Positions 37,587-50,500 of a stretch of DNA of 58,534 nucleotides are shown one piece after another. The stretch lies in NCBI RefSeq assembly GCF_019112545.1, contig NW_025064899.1, positions 450,795 to 509,328 on the forward strand, in the 5' to 3' direction. Position numbers and translations under genes: made by a program. The notes under the pieces are model-generated. The model searched no databases. It was not told the DNA's origin and was given only the letters and a program-made list of their open reading frames with translations. Positions within the stretch are counted from its first letter, which is position 1, and each line of letters starts with the position of its first letter. This stretch comes from Guyanagaster necrorhizus. Lineage: Eukaryota > Basidiomycota > Agaricomycetes > Agaricales > Physalacriaceae.

Positions 37587-38032
37587 TGTTAGGCTCAGGC
37601 AACATATGACTACTGACATGTGATAAACAGATGCTATATCATATTCATACAGTCACATCTGAGTTCACTTGTTGTGCATTCAAGGTCAAAGATTAGTTGA
37701 CTCAAGATAAAATGGTGATATAAAGAATAGTTCAAGACTAGAGATACATAATGCTGTCTATGCTTCTTATATACCCTTTGCCTCATAGATAATTATAGTC
37801 CTACTAATTGTGTATCCAAGTACTATAGTGCTAACTGTTAGATTGTATCATGGTTACCTACAAAAGGAATGCTGTCTAGTTGTCAAGGCATCACTAGATG
37901 TTGAGAGACAATGGTTGATTGTGCTGACTAAGATTATTCTATGGCTTTAAGTGCTGTGCTAGATGTTCTGACTAAGCATAAATAGAGATCAGAAAGGAGA
38001 ATATTAAAGAGAAAAAGGTAAAAATCATAACA
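37587..38032 (-). repeat. Right (5') LTR of the B/D tandem
   Basis: Family-B LTR of 446 bp, a little shorter than its relatives because of a small deletion after GTTGTGCA. It is followed by the duplication gcaat. Confidence 0.9.
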
Positions 38033-38037
38033 GCAAT

Positions 38038-40054
38038 CTATTGATCCTATAATTTTATTTGTTGTGTTGCACTCTTGATTCACTTGTGGATTTCTTCTTC
38101 CATTGACATGATCATGGCATGGAAGTGTTCTGATTTCAAGAATGTTACTTTTTTATTGTTCTCCTCTCTCTGATCATGATTGGGCCTACAACTCAACAGG
38201 TCTGTCTTCTTGTTCACTGTTCCTGCCTTATAATGTAAGGTATATTGATATTGTGCAAGCTCAGTAATCCAGCAGGCTTGTCATCAGTTGAGCTTCTGTG
38301 GTGATTGAAAGTGGTGTAAGTTTTAATGATTAGTCCAGATCTTAAAGGTGTGGATGGCCCTGATTAGATAATATCTCCATTCAGTGAGTGCAAACATAAT
38401 GGCCAAGAGTTTCTTATCATAAATCTCATAATTGCATTTGGTGGTGGTCAGTGTCTTTGAGAGAAATGCAATGGGTTGCCACTTTCCATCCTGATCCTGC
38501 AAGAGTACTGCTCCTATTGCTCCTTCACTTGAATCAGCTTCAACTCAGAATCTTTCCTTCTCTGTCAATACTGCCAGTATCATATCCTCAGCCAGTTGCC
38601 TTTTTAGATCATCAAATGCAGATTGCTGGGCTATTCTCCAGAACCAGTGGGCATTTCCCATAAGTTGGATCATGGAATGGACAACTTTGCTGTAATCTCA
38701 GATGAATTAGTGGTAAAAGTTTGTGAATCTGAGGAAGGACTGTAATTCCTTCTTTTTAGTTGGCTTTGGCTATTCCATCATCTCTGCCATCTTGATGGAG
38801 TTCATTCAGATGCTTCCTTTGCTGATGATCATCCTGAGATATTCAGTTTCAAGCACCTCAAACTTGCATTTCTCAGCTTTGAGAAACAGCTTGTGCTTCC
38901 TCATTGGCACCAGTACTTGACCAACTAGGCATCAATGTTTATCCCAGTTCTTTGACATAATTAAAATGTTGTCCAAATAGATTGTGATATTTTCCATGGC
39001 TATAAGGTCTTTGAAAATGTTATTTATCATCTATTGAAAGGTTGCAGGTGAATTGATTAATCCAAAGAATATAATTATGGGCTCAAAGAGCCCACAGTTT
39101 GTTTAGAATGCAGCCTTTCATTCATCTCCTTCTTTGATTTGCACATTGTTATATCCCCACTGAACATCAAGCTTGGAATAATACTGGACTCCTTGCAGCT
39201 TGTCTATCAATTCAGAAATTAGTGGGAGAGGGTAGTGATTCTTGATCATCATCTCATTGAGTTTCTGGTAGTCTTGGACTGGTCAGAGTTTGCTATCCTT
39301 CTTCTTGACAAAGAAGAAGGAGAATGCCATAGGAGACTTTGATGGCCTGATTCACCTATTAGACAAGTTTTTCTCCAGGAACTTGTCTAGTTTGATCTGT
39401 TTTGATGAACTGAGGTTGTACACTTTGCAGTTGAGATTGGCACTGGTGTTGGAGATGAGTTCAATGGTATGATCCCAAGGCTTTGGCTCTGATAGTTTGT
39501 CAAAACTTTCCTTAGTGAACAGGTTACAGAAGTCTTGTGCCTATTCAAATACTAGTTCTTCAAATGTTTTGGGCTTCTTCTTCTTGTTCACTCTTGCTGC
39601 CAAGTTATTGGCATGATATACTATTCAGACATGGATTGCACAATCTATGTCTACAGCCAATATTGTTTCTCCATCCTCTATCTTCTCATTCCAGTGATCC
39701 TCTGGATCTTTATCAGGCAATTCAAAGAGTATCTTTTGATAGTGGCATCATGCAAAAATGATCTGGTCTGTCTTCCAATTGATCAATGGGTTATGCTGTG
39801 TGAGCCAGTCATGACCAAAGAAGATCTCCTTGGATCTCAAGTCAGTCATGGCTAGATTGATCTATTCCATGTGATCTCCAATCACTAATTGGAGTTCAAC
39901 AAACTCCATAATCACATCAGCTTGGTTCTTGGTGCCATCAGCATTATAAACAGGGATTGGTTCTGCTGTGGCTTAAGTCAGAAGATTGTACTTAGTGACA
40001 AAAGTATGATTGATGGAACTTCTAGTGCAGCTGCTGTTGATCAGGGTTTTAATC
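38038..40054 (-). pseudogene. Element G pol, middle part: protease, RT, RNase H
   Basis: On the minus strand there is protease (about 40050-39650), with the block around the catalytic Asp near 40040 and a VMNSIVD-like C-terminal part. RT lies at about 39560-38700, with the active site YLDN near 38965. RNase H lies at about 38660-38090. Stops are frequent. The sequence joins smoothly to 4254 on one side and to 47510 on the other once the inserts are removed. Confidence 0.78.
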
Positions 40055-40059
40055 TGTAC

Positions 40060-40577
40060 TATTACAATTTTTCCTATTTTCTTTTCTTTTTACTTGACTT
40101 ATTCAGAATTGATCTCTATTTCTGCTTAGTCAGAGCATCTAGTCTAGCACTTAGGATCATGGGAAGGCTTAGTCAGCATAACAGCTCAACCAAGGTTCTG
40201 CTGCACTGCTGTGTGCTGTTCAATGACAGAATACCTTTTTTATCTTTGCACAGCAGTAACAGCTCAACAGCAGACAATACTCTTTTGTAGGTAGCTTGGC
40301 AACACTGGACAAAATGCTCTACAGTGACAGGATGAACAATTAGGTAATTATATCTTTAAAATGGACAACAATTAGTATATAAGTAGTGTAGCTCTCACTG
40401 TAATATCTCAGCTTTGAGCTAAAGTTTATTCTTTCACCATCTTATCTCAAGTGACTTGTAATGCCTTGACTATACAGCACCAAGCAACACATATAGTGGA
40501 CTCTATCATTTTACCTGAAGTGCAAGGTAGCAATAGTTTATCATGTGTTATTGATCATGTGGAATTTGGGCTTAACA
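40060..40577 (+). repeat. 5' LTR of element H
   Basis: It begins TATTACAATTTTT, where the partner begins TGTTATGATTTTT. It ends GGGCTTAACA. A TATATAAG box at 40376-40383 lies 34 nt upstream of the AGCTTTGAGC site at 40410. Confidence 0.92.
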
Positions 40578-40591
40578 ATTAGCTCAAAGCT
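40578..40591 (+). promoter_or_regulatory. Self-complementary primer-binding site of element H
   Basis: The bases ttagctcaaagct (40579-40591) are the exact reverse complement of 40410-40422 in the LTR and of 47337-47349 in the second LTR. No tRNA-type TGG start is present. Confidence 0.75.
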
Positions 40592-40639
40592 TCTAGCTTC
40601 TCTTTCTCATGTTACCTGAACAGAGAAACTGAACACCAA

Positions 40640-42910
40640 TCAAACTTCTATTCACAATCATCCCACTTCTATCAAAATTATCAATGATCATATAGCTGTG
40701 CCATAGATGTCAATCAATTACTCTCAGATCAATCACCCCCATCAGAATTCATGATGAAATGTCACTCCTGACTTCCCCCTCCATGGTATCCCTCCCCATA
40801 TCTAACCACTCCTCCAGTTCCCAAAAAGAATCAAATCCAAAACCATCTCTGGAAGCCTGCTTAAAGGGCATTCTAGGAAGAAAGAAAAGCATCAATAGCT
40901 CAAACTCGATGTACAAAGCATCAAGTGAACAGGAAATCTCAACCACAAATCAGTGGGAGAGGCAGTGATCTCTAAGCCCAGCATCAGGCACTATAATAGA
41001 AGAATCCTTAATGCCATATGAATGGCTTCAAGGAATGAAGACACATACTCCAGTGTGTCAGCATAACTCAGAAGAAGATGAAGAATACAAATCATCAGAA
41101 CCAATGATTGATGCCTCAAACAGTGACAACAGTCAGTCACTGCCTGAAGAGGAGGACAACTGAAATGTCATGAGCTGGCATTTCAGTCCAGGAGTCATGG
41201 ATGCCCCAAACACTGACACTCCATTCAATAGCCCCCTCATTGAGGAGGACAAGGGTGAGGAGGCCAATGAAGCAGATGACAAAGGAGAGGACCATGAAGA
41301 GGAATTCACAGAATCTTCAATTGAGTGGGACAAAATGTGTTTCCACTCAACAGAGAAGGAAATAGCTAGAAAGGCATGGAAGGCATGCCAGAAGGATTTT
41401 CAGCAGTTGTACCAGGATGGTATAACCCAACTATGGATGGATGACACCTGGTTAATATCATCTATGGAACAAAGATATGCTGCTGCCAGCAGAGCTGAGC
41501 AGGCAGAAATTTTACAATATGCAGCCACTAAGTGGACCATCTTTATTTTTAACAAAAGATATGTAGGACACAAAATGGCACCACTACTGGCCTACCAATC
41601 AAGATTTAACACTTGATTGGCATCATGGTACCTATCTGATATCTCGAGCAGCTATAGCTCAGCAATATGGCCCAGGAATGCATACCCAAGTCTATGGGCC
41701 TATCTAATTCACTGACCATTCACTGGCTAGCCCCCATCTGACAAAGCTGAAGGCAGTGGAGTGGCTCCCAAAGAGGATGACTCTGAGATAACCACCCAAG
41801 GCTGGACCATCAAGAATGGGTGAATCATGCAAAAAGAAGTCCCTCCACCAGGAAGTCCCATTGCCAATGACAGCTCCCTTCATTCATTCTCAGAGCCTCC
41901 ATCAGAATGGATGGTTCCATCCTCTGGTGGAATCCCAAACCCTATGACCACTCTCACAGCTGATGCTCAGATCCTCAATGTGAAGCCAAATCTTGTACAC
42001 AAACCCCACTCCTTTAAGGAAGCATCCAATGACATTGACTGCTTTCTGACCAATTGCAATCAATACTTCCAAGTCTTTGCCTTGTACTTCCTCCTTGATA
42101 TGTACAAGATGACATTCACCTCAACCCATATGGAGGACAAGATGAAGACATGGTGGATCCTTCTCTCCTCCATGTTCTAGTCTATCACACAGCAACATCA
42201 CTAGTATCCCTCATGGCCAGTTTTCAAACAGATGATCATCAACAAATTCACAGACTCTGCCATCCAAGAAGTCCACAAACAGAAGATGAAGAACTTCAAG
42301 ATGAGACATAAACTGGCAACCAAGTACTTTGATGTGCTAGAATGACTCAGCAAACTGGCAGGAGTCCAGGATGATGTAGCCAACACCAGAAGGATGGTCA
42401 AATACATGAAGATGAGAGCCCCACTATCTTACCTCAAGATCATCTCTGACATCAGACATGGTATCCCAAAAGGATATAATAAATGAAAGTTGCAAATCAT
42501 CACTATATACAGGGAGAGACAATGACAGAAGATGGAGTTGTCCACCCTATCATGGGGAGGACAGAAGAACCAGGGGCAGGGCATGAAGCCCTCCACCTCT
42601 CATGTGACCATGTCCACCAAGCCCAGTGGCTCAACCCCAACTTTCTCCTTTGGTGAGAAGAAAACCAGTATGGGCATGACATATACTAGAACAGGTAAGC
42701 CAATAGATGTGGATCATCTCAAGAAGAAGGGAAAGTGTTTCAATTGTGGTCAGAGGGGCCACATGGCATGAAACTGTCCTCAAAAGAAGAACAAGCACAT
42801 GTAAGAGGATATACAGATGCAGATCACTGAGTTGATGAAGGAAGAAGAGGATCTCAGACTGGATACAAAGGTTGAGGAGGTAAAAGAAAAGGCTGAGCAG
42901 TGAGCAATTC
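40640..42910 (+). pseudogene. Element H gag
   Basis: Remnants of the N-terminal module lie at about 40660-40810, but the membrane span is largely deleted. An acidic region follows (about 40980-41330). A 148-codon frame at 41170-41616 contains the conserved unknown domain (WMDDTWLISSMEQRYAAASR, ILQYAATKW). The capsid is at 41827-42520 (FKEASNDIDCFLTNCNQYFQ), and the knuckle CFNCGQRGHMA*NC, with an internal stop, is at about 42735-42780. It is decayed. Confidence 0.82.
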
Positions 42911-42979
42911 TGCTGACTTGGCCAAACAAATGAGTAGTATATCATCATCAGACACTGGATAGACTGATATTATCTCTGT

Positions 42980-45900
42980 AGCACTACCTATGTCTAAATT
43001 ATGCATGCATTCAAATATACCCAACATTACTACTCAAACACCAGAATCATCTAAGGAATTGGCTCAACTGCCCATGGGCCCAACAGAGGCAAAGGGCCCC
43101 ATTGGCTGGCTAAAGCTATTCAACACTGAATGGACTTGGCAAGCCATTAAGGATGTGAAGGATAAAGCAGTGGCAAAAGCCATGCTCAAGAACTGAGTAT
43201 ATAGGACCCAAGCCAAAGAAGTGCTCAATGACATGATCACCAGAATGAGAGAAGCTGAATGATGTTGAGCACTGGAATGGCTTGATAAACTCAGAGGACT
43301 GCAGAAGTTCATCTGATGATCCAAGACACTGGATTGAGACTTGCTGACCAGAGCACAAATCAAGACTCTTATATCTCAAAGCACTTATGCAGTCACTGCT
43401 CCAATTGACAGTGGTTGCACAGGAAGCTCCATTAACTGTGCTTTCATTACTAAGCACAAACTTCCCACTCAGGCCACTGCAGCCCCAATTCTGGTATACA
43501 ATGCAGATGGGACCAAGAACCAAGCCAGTTCGATCACTGAATACATCAAGCTTAGACTCACTATCAGTGATCATTCAGAGTGAATCGACCTGGCAGTAAC
43601 TAATCTAGAGACCAAAAAAATATTTCTTAGCCATGATTGGCTGATTCAATATAATCCATTAATCAACTGGAAAACTGGACACATCATATTCACATAATGT
43701 TGGTGTTGGAAACTTCCATTTGAATTACCTGACAAAGATCCTAAAGATTGGTGAGATCAGGAGATGGAGGATGGGGAAACCATCCTTGCCATAGATCTGC
43801 AGAAGGCCATTCATATTCATGCTATGCACCATGCAAATAACCTAGCTGCAAAGGCCAATAAAGAGAGGAAAGAAAAGATATTTGAAGAGATGGTATCTGA
43901 ATGGGCATGGGACTATCAAGACTTATTTGAGAAAGAAAGTTTTGATGAATTACCTGACCCAAAATCTTGGGACCATGCCATCAAACTAATCCCTAATGCC
44001 AATGCTAACCTGGACTGCAAGATCTATCCATTTGAAAACAATAAACAACAGAAGTGGGACAAGTTTCTTGACAAAAACTTGTTCAGTGAGAGGATTCAGC
44101 CATCTAAATCTCCAATGGCCTCCCTCTTTTTTTTCATCAAAAAGAAGGATGGCAAACTCTGACCAGTACAAGATTACTGAAAACTTAATAAGATGATGAT
44201 CAAGAACCATTATCCACTTCTATTAATCTCAGAATTGATGGATAAACTCTACAGTGTCAGGTACTACACCAAATTGGATGTCTGATGGGGGTATAACAAT
44301 GTGCACATCAAAGAAGGCAATGAGTGGAAAGCCATCTTTCAGACTAACTATAGACTATTCGAACCAATGGTTATGTTCTTTGGGCTCACCAATTCACTCA
44401 TGACCTTCCAGTGGATGATGAATGATATCTTTAAGGATCTTATTGCCACAGGGAAGGTTATAATTCATTTGAACAACATTTTGATTATGTCCAAAATCAA
44501 GGAGAAACACTGACAGTTAGTATGACAAGTACCAGCTTTAATGAGGAAGCATTGCCTCTTCCTCAAGACTGAAAAGTGTGAATTGAAGGTATTAGAAACC
44601 AAATACCTTAGAGTCATCATCAGTAAAGGAAGCATCAGGATGGATCCTGTCAAAGTAGCAGGAGTAACCAAGTGGTCAGAACTGACCAAGAAGAAGGAAC
44701 TACAATTCTTTCTTGGATTCACCAACTTCTACTAGCAGTTCATTCAGGATCATAGCAAAATAGTCTGACCAATAATGCAATTAACCGGAAACACACCATA
44801 GACCTGGAGAACCTCTCAACAATTGGCACTTGATGATCTCAAATGCTGACTAGCTGAGGATGTTATTCTTGCTATACCATCCCAGGACAGAAAGTTCTGA
44901 GTGGAGGCTGACTCAAGTGAAGACACCATCAGGGCTGTTCTCTCTCAAGAACAAGATGGCAGGTGGAGGCCAGTGGCATTCATGTCTAAGGCACTCACTG
45001 TCACAGAACACAATTATGAAATTTACAACAAGGAACTCCTCATCATAATGCTCACCTTAGCCAAATGGCAGCATTATCTCATTGGGGCAGTCCTGATCTT
45101 TGAGATCTGGACCGATCATGAAAACCTCCAATATTTCCAATTACCCCAGAAGCTCAATCACTGACAAGCCTGATAGGTCATGAAATTATCTGAATATAAA
45201 TATATGCTGCACCACAAGGCTGAAACAGCCAACAAGAAGGCAGATCTCTTGAGCTGCAGGGCTGATCATAACTAAGGAAATGCTGATAATGAAGGGGTCA
45301 TACTGCTACAACCCGAACACTTCTGGGCAATGATCATGCCCATAGAGGAGAAAGTTCATGAGCATATCAAAAGCACAACCTGAGATCTCTATAAATGAGA
45401 CCAATAGATTGCCTTATCACTCAATCACAAACAAGGACTAAAAAAGGAAGAGAGAATGATCTATTATGATGAACAGATCTATATTCTCAGAGACCAAGAA
45501 CTCTATGATGAAATTATCATTACATGTCATAACCATGTGACTGTCAGACACCCAGGCATTGCTAAGACCAAAGAACTCATACTATGGAAATATTAGTGGC
45601 CCAAAATAGGTTGTGATATCACCTGATATATCAAGACTTGTGAGGTTTGCCAGCAAGGCAAATCCTCAACACAACTCTGGGCTGCACTCCTCCATTCAAA
45701 TGAGATATCCTCATTACCATAAACTCATATTTCAGTGAACATAGTGACAGGCCTTCCTGAAAGCAATAGCCATGATGCAATCATTGTCATAGTAGATTGC
45801 TTCTCCAAAGTGATCATTCTGATTGCTTGTTCAATGGAGTTGATGTCCAAAGGATGGGCAAAGATTCTTCATGATGAGATATACACTAAATATGGCATGC

Positions 45901-46800
45901 CTCAAGTCGTTATTTCAGACAGAGAACCACAATTCATCTCAAAATTCCTAGATGACTTGTACCAACTTCTCTATATCAAATGAAATACCTTGACAGCATA
46001 CCATCCACAAACAGATGGCCAAACAGAACAGATGAACTGAGAAGTTGAAAAGTATCTCTGACTTTTTATCAATTATCACTAAGATGATTGGACAGAATGG
46101 CTACCTCTGGCCACTTTTCAACACAATAACAGAATTCACTCAGCAACTGGGAAGACTCCCTTCTTTATGAACTATGGGTGACACCTATTAGTTGCTCAAA
46201 GTGAGTGATTACACACAACAACACTGGCATCAACAGATTTTGCCACCACCATGGCAAAAATTCACAATGAAACAAAGACAGCTCTTGAAAAGGCTGCCTC
46301 AACAATGAAGAAACAGTATGACAAACACTGAAAACCAACACACAAATATTCAATCAATGACAAAGTTTGGTTGGATACTACAAACCTGCACCTTTCCTGT
46401 CTAAAACAAAAGCTGGCAGATAAACAAATGAGACCTTTCATGATCCTAGCCAAGATTGGTGGTTCTGCATACAAATTGCAATTACCAACAACTTGGAAGG
46501 TCTATAATATCTTCAATGAAGCATTATTGATGCTATATATCACACCTGTCTTTCCAAACCAAGAACATCTACCCACACCACCACCAGAAATGATTGATGA
46601 CAAAGAATATTATAAAATCAATCAAATACTACACTACAAAATACACAAGATTAAAGTATGCAGTGGAAGAATGATGACAACAGTCAACTATTTCATCAGC
46701 TGAAAAGGATATAGCTCAGAATCAAATCAATGGGTCAACAAAAAATACATGAATGTAGAAAAAGCCATACACAACTATGAACAACAGATAAATTGACCAA
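42980..46800 (+). pseudogene. Element H pol: protease, RT, RNase H, integrase, chromodomain
   Basis: The protease carries IDSGCTGSSINCAFI in a frame at 43341-43583. RT is at about 43890-44740, with the active site reading HLNN instead of YLDD near 44470 and FFGLTNSLMTFQWMMND just upstream. RNase H is at about 44780-45290. The integrase zinc region (CHNHVTVRHPG...CEVC) is at about 45500-45655. The core at 45735-45983 has both Asp blocks (IVDCFSK, ISDREPQF), and a Glu block is near 46050. The integrase C-terminus is at 46190-46600. The chromodomain is at 46660-46790 (TVNYFIS, SNQWVN). Multiple stops are present. Confidence 0.85.
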
Positions 46801-46969
46801 CAACTGATGAACAAACAAATGATAACAGCAGAGGACATGTTGGCTGTGATCAGTCAATGTCTTCATGAGTCTTACACACAGAGAAAAAGAGCAGGTTACC
46901 ACTGAAACAAGAGATTGTGGCACCTCTGGACCAGCCTACTTATCTCTAACAAAGCCATCAGAATGATGG

Positions 46970-46986
46970 TCTTAAGGAGGGGGTAA
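46970..46986 (+). other. Polypurine tract of element H
   Basis: The run aaggagggggtaa directly precedes the 3' LTR at 46987. It is the expected primer site for plus-strand DNA synthesis. The same motif, in complement, sits inside the left LTRs of A, B, E and G. Confidence 0.8.
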
Positions 46987-47504
46987 TGTTATGATTTTTT
47001 CTATTTTCTTTTCTTTTTACTTGACTTATTCAGAATTGACCCCTATTTCTGCTTAGTCAGGGTGTCTAATCCAGCATCTAGAACCATGAGAAGGCTTAGT
47101 CAGCATAACAGCTCAACCAAGGTTCTGCTGCACTGCTGTGTGCTGTTCAATGACAGAATACCTTTTTTATCTTTGCACAGCAGTAACAGCTCAACAGCAG
47201 ACAATACTCTTTTGTAGGTAGCTTGGCAACACTGGACAAAATGCTCTACAGTGACAGGATGAACAATTAGGTAGTTATATCTTTAAAATGGACAACAATT
47301 AGTATATAAGTAGTGTAGCTCTCACTGTAATACCTCAGCTTTGAGCTAAAGTTTATTCTTTCACCATCTTATCTCAAGCAACTTGCAATGCTTTGACTAC
47401 ACAGCACCAAGCAACACATATAGTGGACTCTATCATTTTACCTGAAGTGCAAGGTAGTGATAGTTTATCATATGTTATTAGTCACATGAAATTTGGGCTT
47501 AATA
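46987..47504 (+). repeat. 3' LTR of element H
   Basis: It starts TGTTATGATTTTTTC and ends GGGCTTAATA, where the 5' copy has AACA. It is followed by the duplication tgtac. Confidence 0.92.
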
Positions 47505-47509
47505 TGTAC

Positions 47510-50500
47510 CTTTGTTGTCAAGTCTCTTCTAGTGGCCTTCTGTCATCAGATATACTTTTTGGATCCCCTTAATTCATCCAGCCATTTCAGAGCTTGGTTC
47601 CTTTCTATTTTCCTCATTTCTTCAATTATTTCATTGATAACTTTCTTGGTCCTTGTCTGATGTATCCAATTCTTGAGTACTGTCTTGGCCTCAGCCTCAT
47701 CTTTGGCATTCCAGATGGCTCACCAAGTCCATTCAGTATCAAATAGTTTTAGCCAGCCATCTGAAGTCTCTCCCTCTGTTCAGCCCTTAGGCATTTGAGT
47801 TTCAGGTTGTTGCAATTTCTTTAGTGTGTTTAGGGCAACAGAATCAGGTATACTTGAATGCACATGTAAATAAGTATCTACAGAGCTAGCATAAGTTTGA
47901 CTGGCAGTATTCTGAGACACACCATTAAATCCTTTGGCTGACTGAGTGGAATCACTCACTTGTCAGCTCTGTCTTTTATCTCCTCAACCTTTATGTTCTT
48001 TCCAAGTTCTTCAGCCTCCTTCTGCAGTTTAGCTATCTGTGCCTGAATATTTTTACAGGTTCACTTCTTCTTTAGACAGTTCTATGACTAGTGACCCTTC
48101 TCTCCACAATTGAAGCACTTCCTCTCCTTCTTTAGTCTATCAATGTCCATGGGTTTCTCTTGTCTAATATAAGTAGTTCTAGTGCCAGTCTTCTGGGCAG
48201 AATAGGAGGGTGTGGAAGTCAAAGAGGATGTGTTGGTCTTAGCAGAGTTGATATATGAGTCTTTGCTTGATTGCCAGGCCTTTGGTCATCCTGCTGATAA
48301 GCATTCTCTGTCTTCTGTTGGTGTCACTCCTTGTTCATCATAATGATCTGCACCTTTCATTCTTCATATCTCTTTGGAATATTGAAGCTGATATCAGAAA
48401 TCATTGTGGTGTAGGAGTGGAGAACCCCATTCTTCAGATACTCCATCAGACATCTATGGTCTTCAATATTGTTGGTAAGCTCTGCCAACTTGGTAAGTCA
48501 CTTAAATTTGTCAAAGTATTCAGTGGCCATCTGTTCTCCCATTTATAGGTCCTTCATCTTTTTATGGACTTCTTGGACAGCTGAGTTGATAAACTTGTCA
48601 CATGCATATCATCTGTTTGAATATTGGCTAGAACAGCAGGTGATAGCACTCTCTGATTGTGGAATAGAGATTCTGGCTTTTCAGCATCCACCAAACCTTG
48701 GCCTTGTCCTCAAAGTAAGATGCAGTGAAAGCAATCTAATAGATGTCAGCTGACAGGTATACAGAGTATACTTTGAAATATTGTTCACAATCAATTAAGT
48801 AGCAATCAATATCATCAGAGTGTCCCTTAAAGGGTCATAGCTTTTATGAGGTCAGATTTACATTGGATGAGGACCAAATCATTGGCAAGTGGCCCCATCA
48901 GATTTGGATATTTGTGGAAGAGTGGGATCTTCTAGTACAACTCCAGAAATGAATAAAGGGAGTGGTCATCAGCAATCAGGCTTCCAGTGGATTGGTCTGG
49001 CTTCCTGATGATCCTTCCATTAATGACTGTAGATCTCTGTCTAGTAGCTTTAGAGTCATCTCCTTCAGTCTGGCCACTGGTTTCAGCTTCATTGGCAAGG
49101 GGTTGTCCTCTTATCAGTCAGCTTCTCTTCAGCTTCCAGAGGTATCTGATCAGGGTCTCAGCATATAAGGTTTGTGACCACTGATGACATGTGGAGGCTA
49201 TGCCAGTGGTTTAGATGGTTGATGCCAAGTAAATGGCCCACTTCAGAGGAATGGGTGGCATGTTCAGCATTGGTCAGATATTGAATTGGGATTGATAACC
49301 TGGAAGATTGGCCAAGAGGTCTTCAGAATGAGTTCTGTTGTAAAGAAAAATAGCCTATTCTATAGTGGTATACTGTAAAATGTCAATTTTTTCAGTGTCA
49401 GTTGCTACTAAGTATTTCCTCTCCAGTGGGATCATACTCCATCCTACATCTCAGGGGATTTCTATAACTCTCTCCTGGTATATCCTCCTGAATTCTTTCT
49501 CTCATTCTTGCCAGATCTCTTCTTCCAGTAATTCTTCATCTTCAGGTTCATAAAACCCCTCAGGTACATCAAAAGATGTCATGTCTGGATCATCATCCTC
49601 CCCACTGTCCTCATTGTCCCTGCTGTCTCCCTCAGAGGAGTTATCAAGCAGGTTAAAGATGAATAGTGCCCAGGGTTTCACTGTTGTGAGTGAGTTGTCC
49701 TTGAGTGCTGCATCTGAAGTCAGCAGGAGGGGTAGGTTGAAGGAGGAGTCCTTTGCTGGACTCAGTCCAACCATCTGCTGCCTCTCCTATTGCACAATAT
49801 GCTCAGAATCAGTCAGTATTTTGCTCATCAAGAAGTACTCCAGCAACTCTGCCTCAGATGAGTTGCTGAATGGTTGAGTCAGAGATGTGGACTGAGGGAA
49901 GGAGATGGATTCTATAGGCAGATAAAGGTGTACTGGGAGTTCAGGGAAGGGAATCTGCTACAGGGGTATTAAGACATTCAGATCCAGGTGAGCTTGCCAA
50001 TGAGCCTTGGCAGTTTGGCTTATAGAAAGGCTCTTGAGACTCACTATAGTATCTGTTTTGCTCATAGTGGTCTCTTCTCTGTTGTTGTCTGTTTTCTCCT
50101 TCATATCACTCTCTTTTGTAAGCTTTTTTAGTGCTGTGCCAGGCCTCAGACTCTGACTGAGTCCTGGCTGGCTATGTCCTATGGGCCCTTGCAATGTTGC
50201 AGTCAATACCCTGCCAGTAGGGATTGACATCACCATGCCCATTGCTCCAGTTACTGGGGTGGGAACTCATGGTGTTGCCATGATCAGATAGAAGTGTGTC
50301 AGAGGTCATATAGAGAGTATTGTAGCCAGAGCCTGTAGCCATTCTAGCAGCATCAAGAGAGTCTTGAGCATGGCTTCTAATTCTATGCTCTAGAGGGGCA
50401 GTGGAAAAGGCAGAAGATAGTTCTGCATCAAAGAAGTCACTGGAGAGATTCTCATTCTCATGGTCTGGGACCAGAGGGAGGTTCAGCAGGTTGTGATGGA

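Larger units (their letters stand above)
4260..38032 (-). mobile_element. B/D tandem: two family-B gypsy elements sharing the middle LTR
   Basis: Three LTRs of one family lie in the same orientation at 4260-4720, 21760-22219 and 37587-38032. The outermost ends are flanked by the duplication gcaat (4255-4259 and 38033-38037), so the whole block entered element G as a unit or grew within one insertion. The left body (B) is full length. The right body (D) lacks its polypurine tract and chromodomain: after the middle LTR the sequence starts inside the integrase C-terminal region. The middle LTR has no matching duplication (ctaat on one side, aatgt on the other). Elements A and F lie inside B, and element E lies inside D. 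Confidence 0.85.
40060..47504 (+). mobile_element. Element H: complete Ty3/gypsy chromovirus, plus strand, inside G
   Basis: LTRs of 518 bp each (40060-40577, 46987-47504) are flanked by the duplication tgtac (40055-40059, 47505-47509). It is 7445 bp and is the only element here reading on the plus strand. It has the order gag, PR, RT, RNase H, INT, chromodomain, polypurine tract. It is heavily decayed. A direct comparison with element E around 45160 shows CGA to TGA twice and ACG to ATG within ten codons. Confidence 0.93.

Noticed and set aside
4721..38032. Search for an envelope-like gene between pol and the 3' LTR of the gypsy elements
   Set aside because: In each complete element the chromodomain is followed within about 150 bp by the polypurine tract and LTR, leaving no room for an env gene. 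The only membrane segment is at the gag start.
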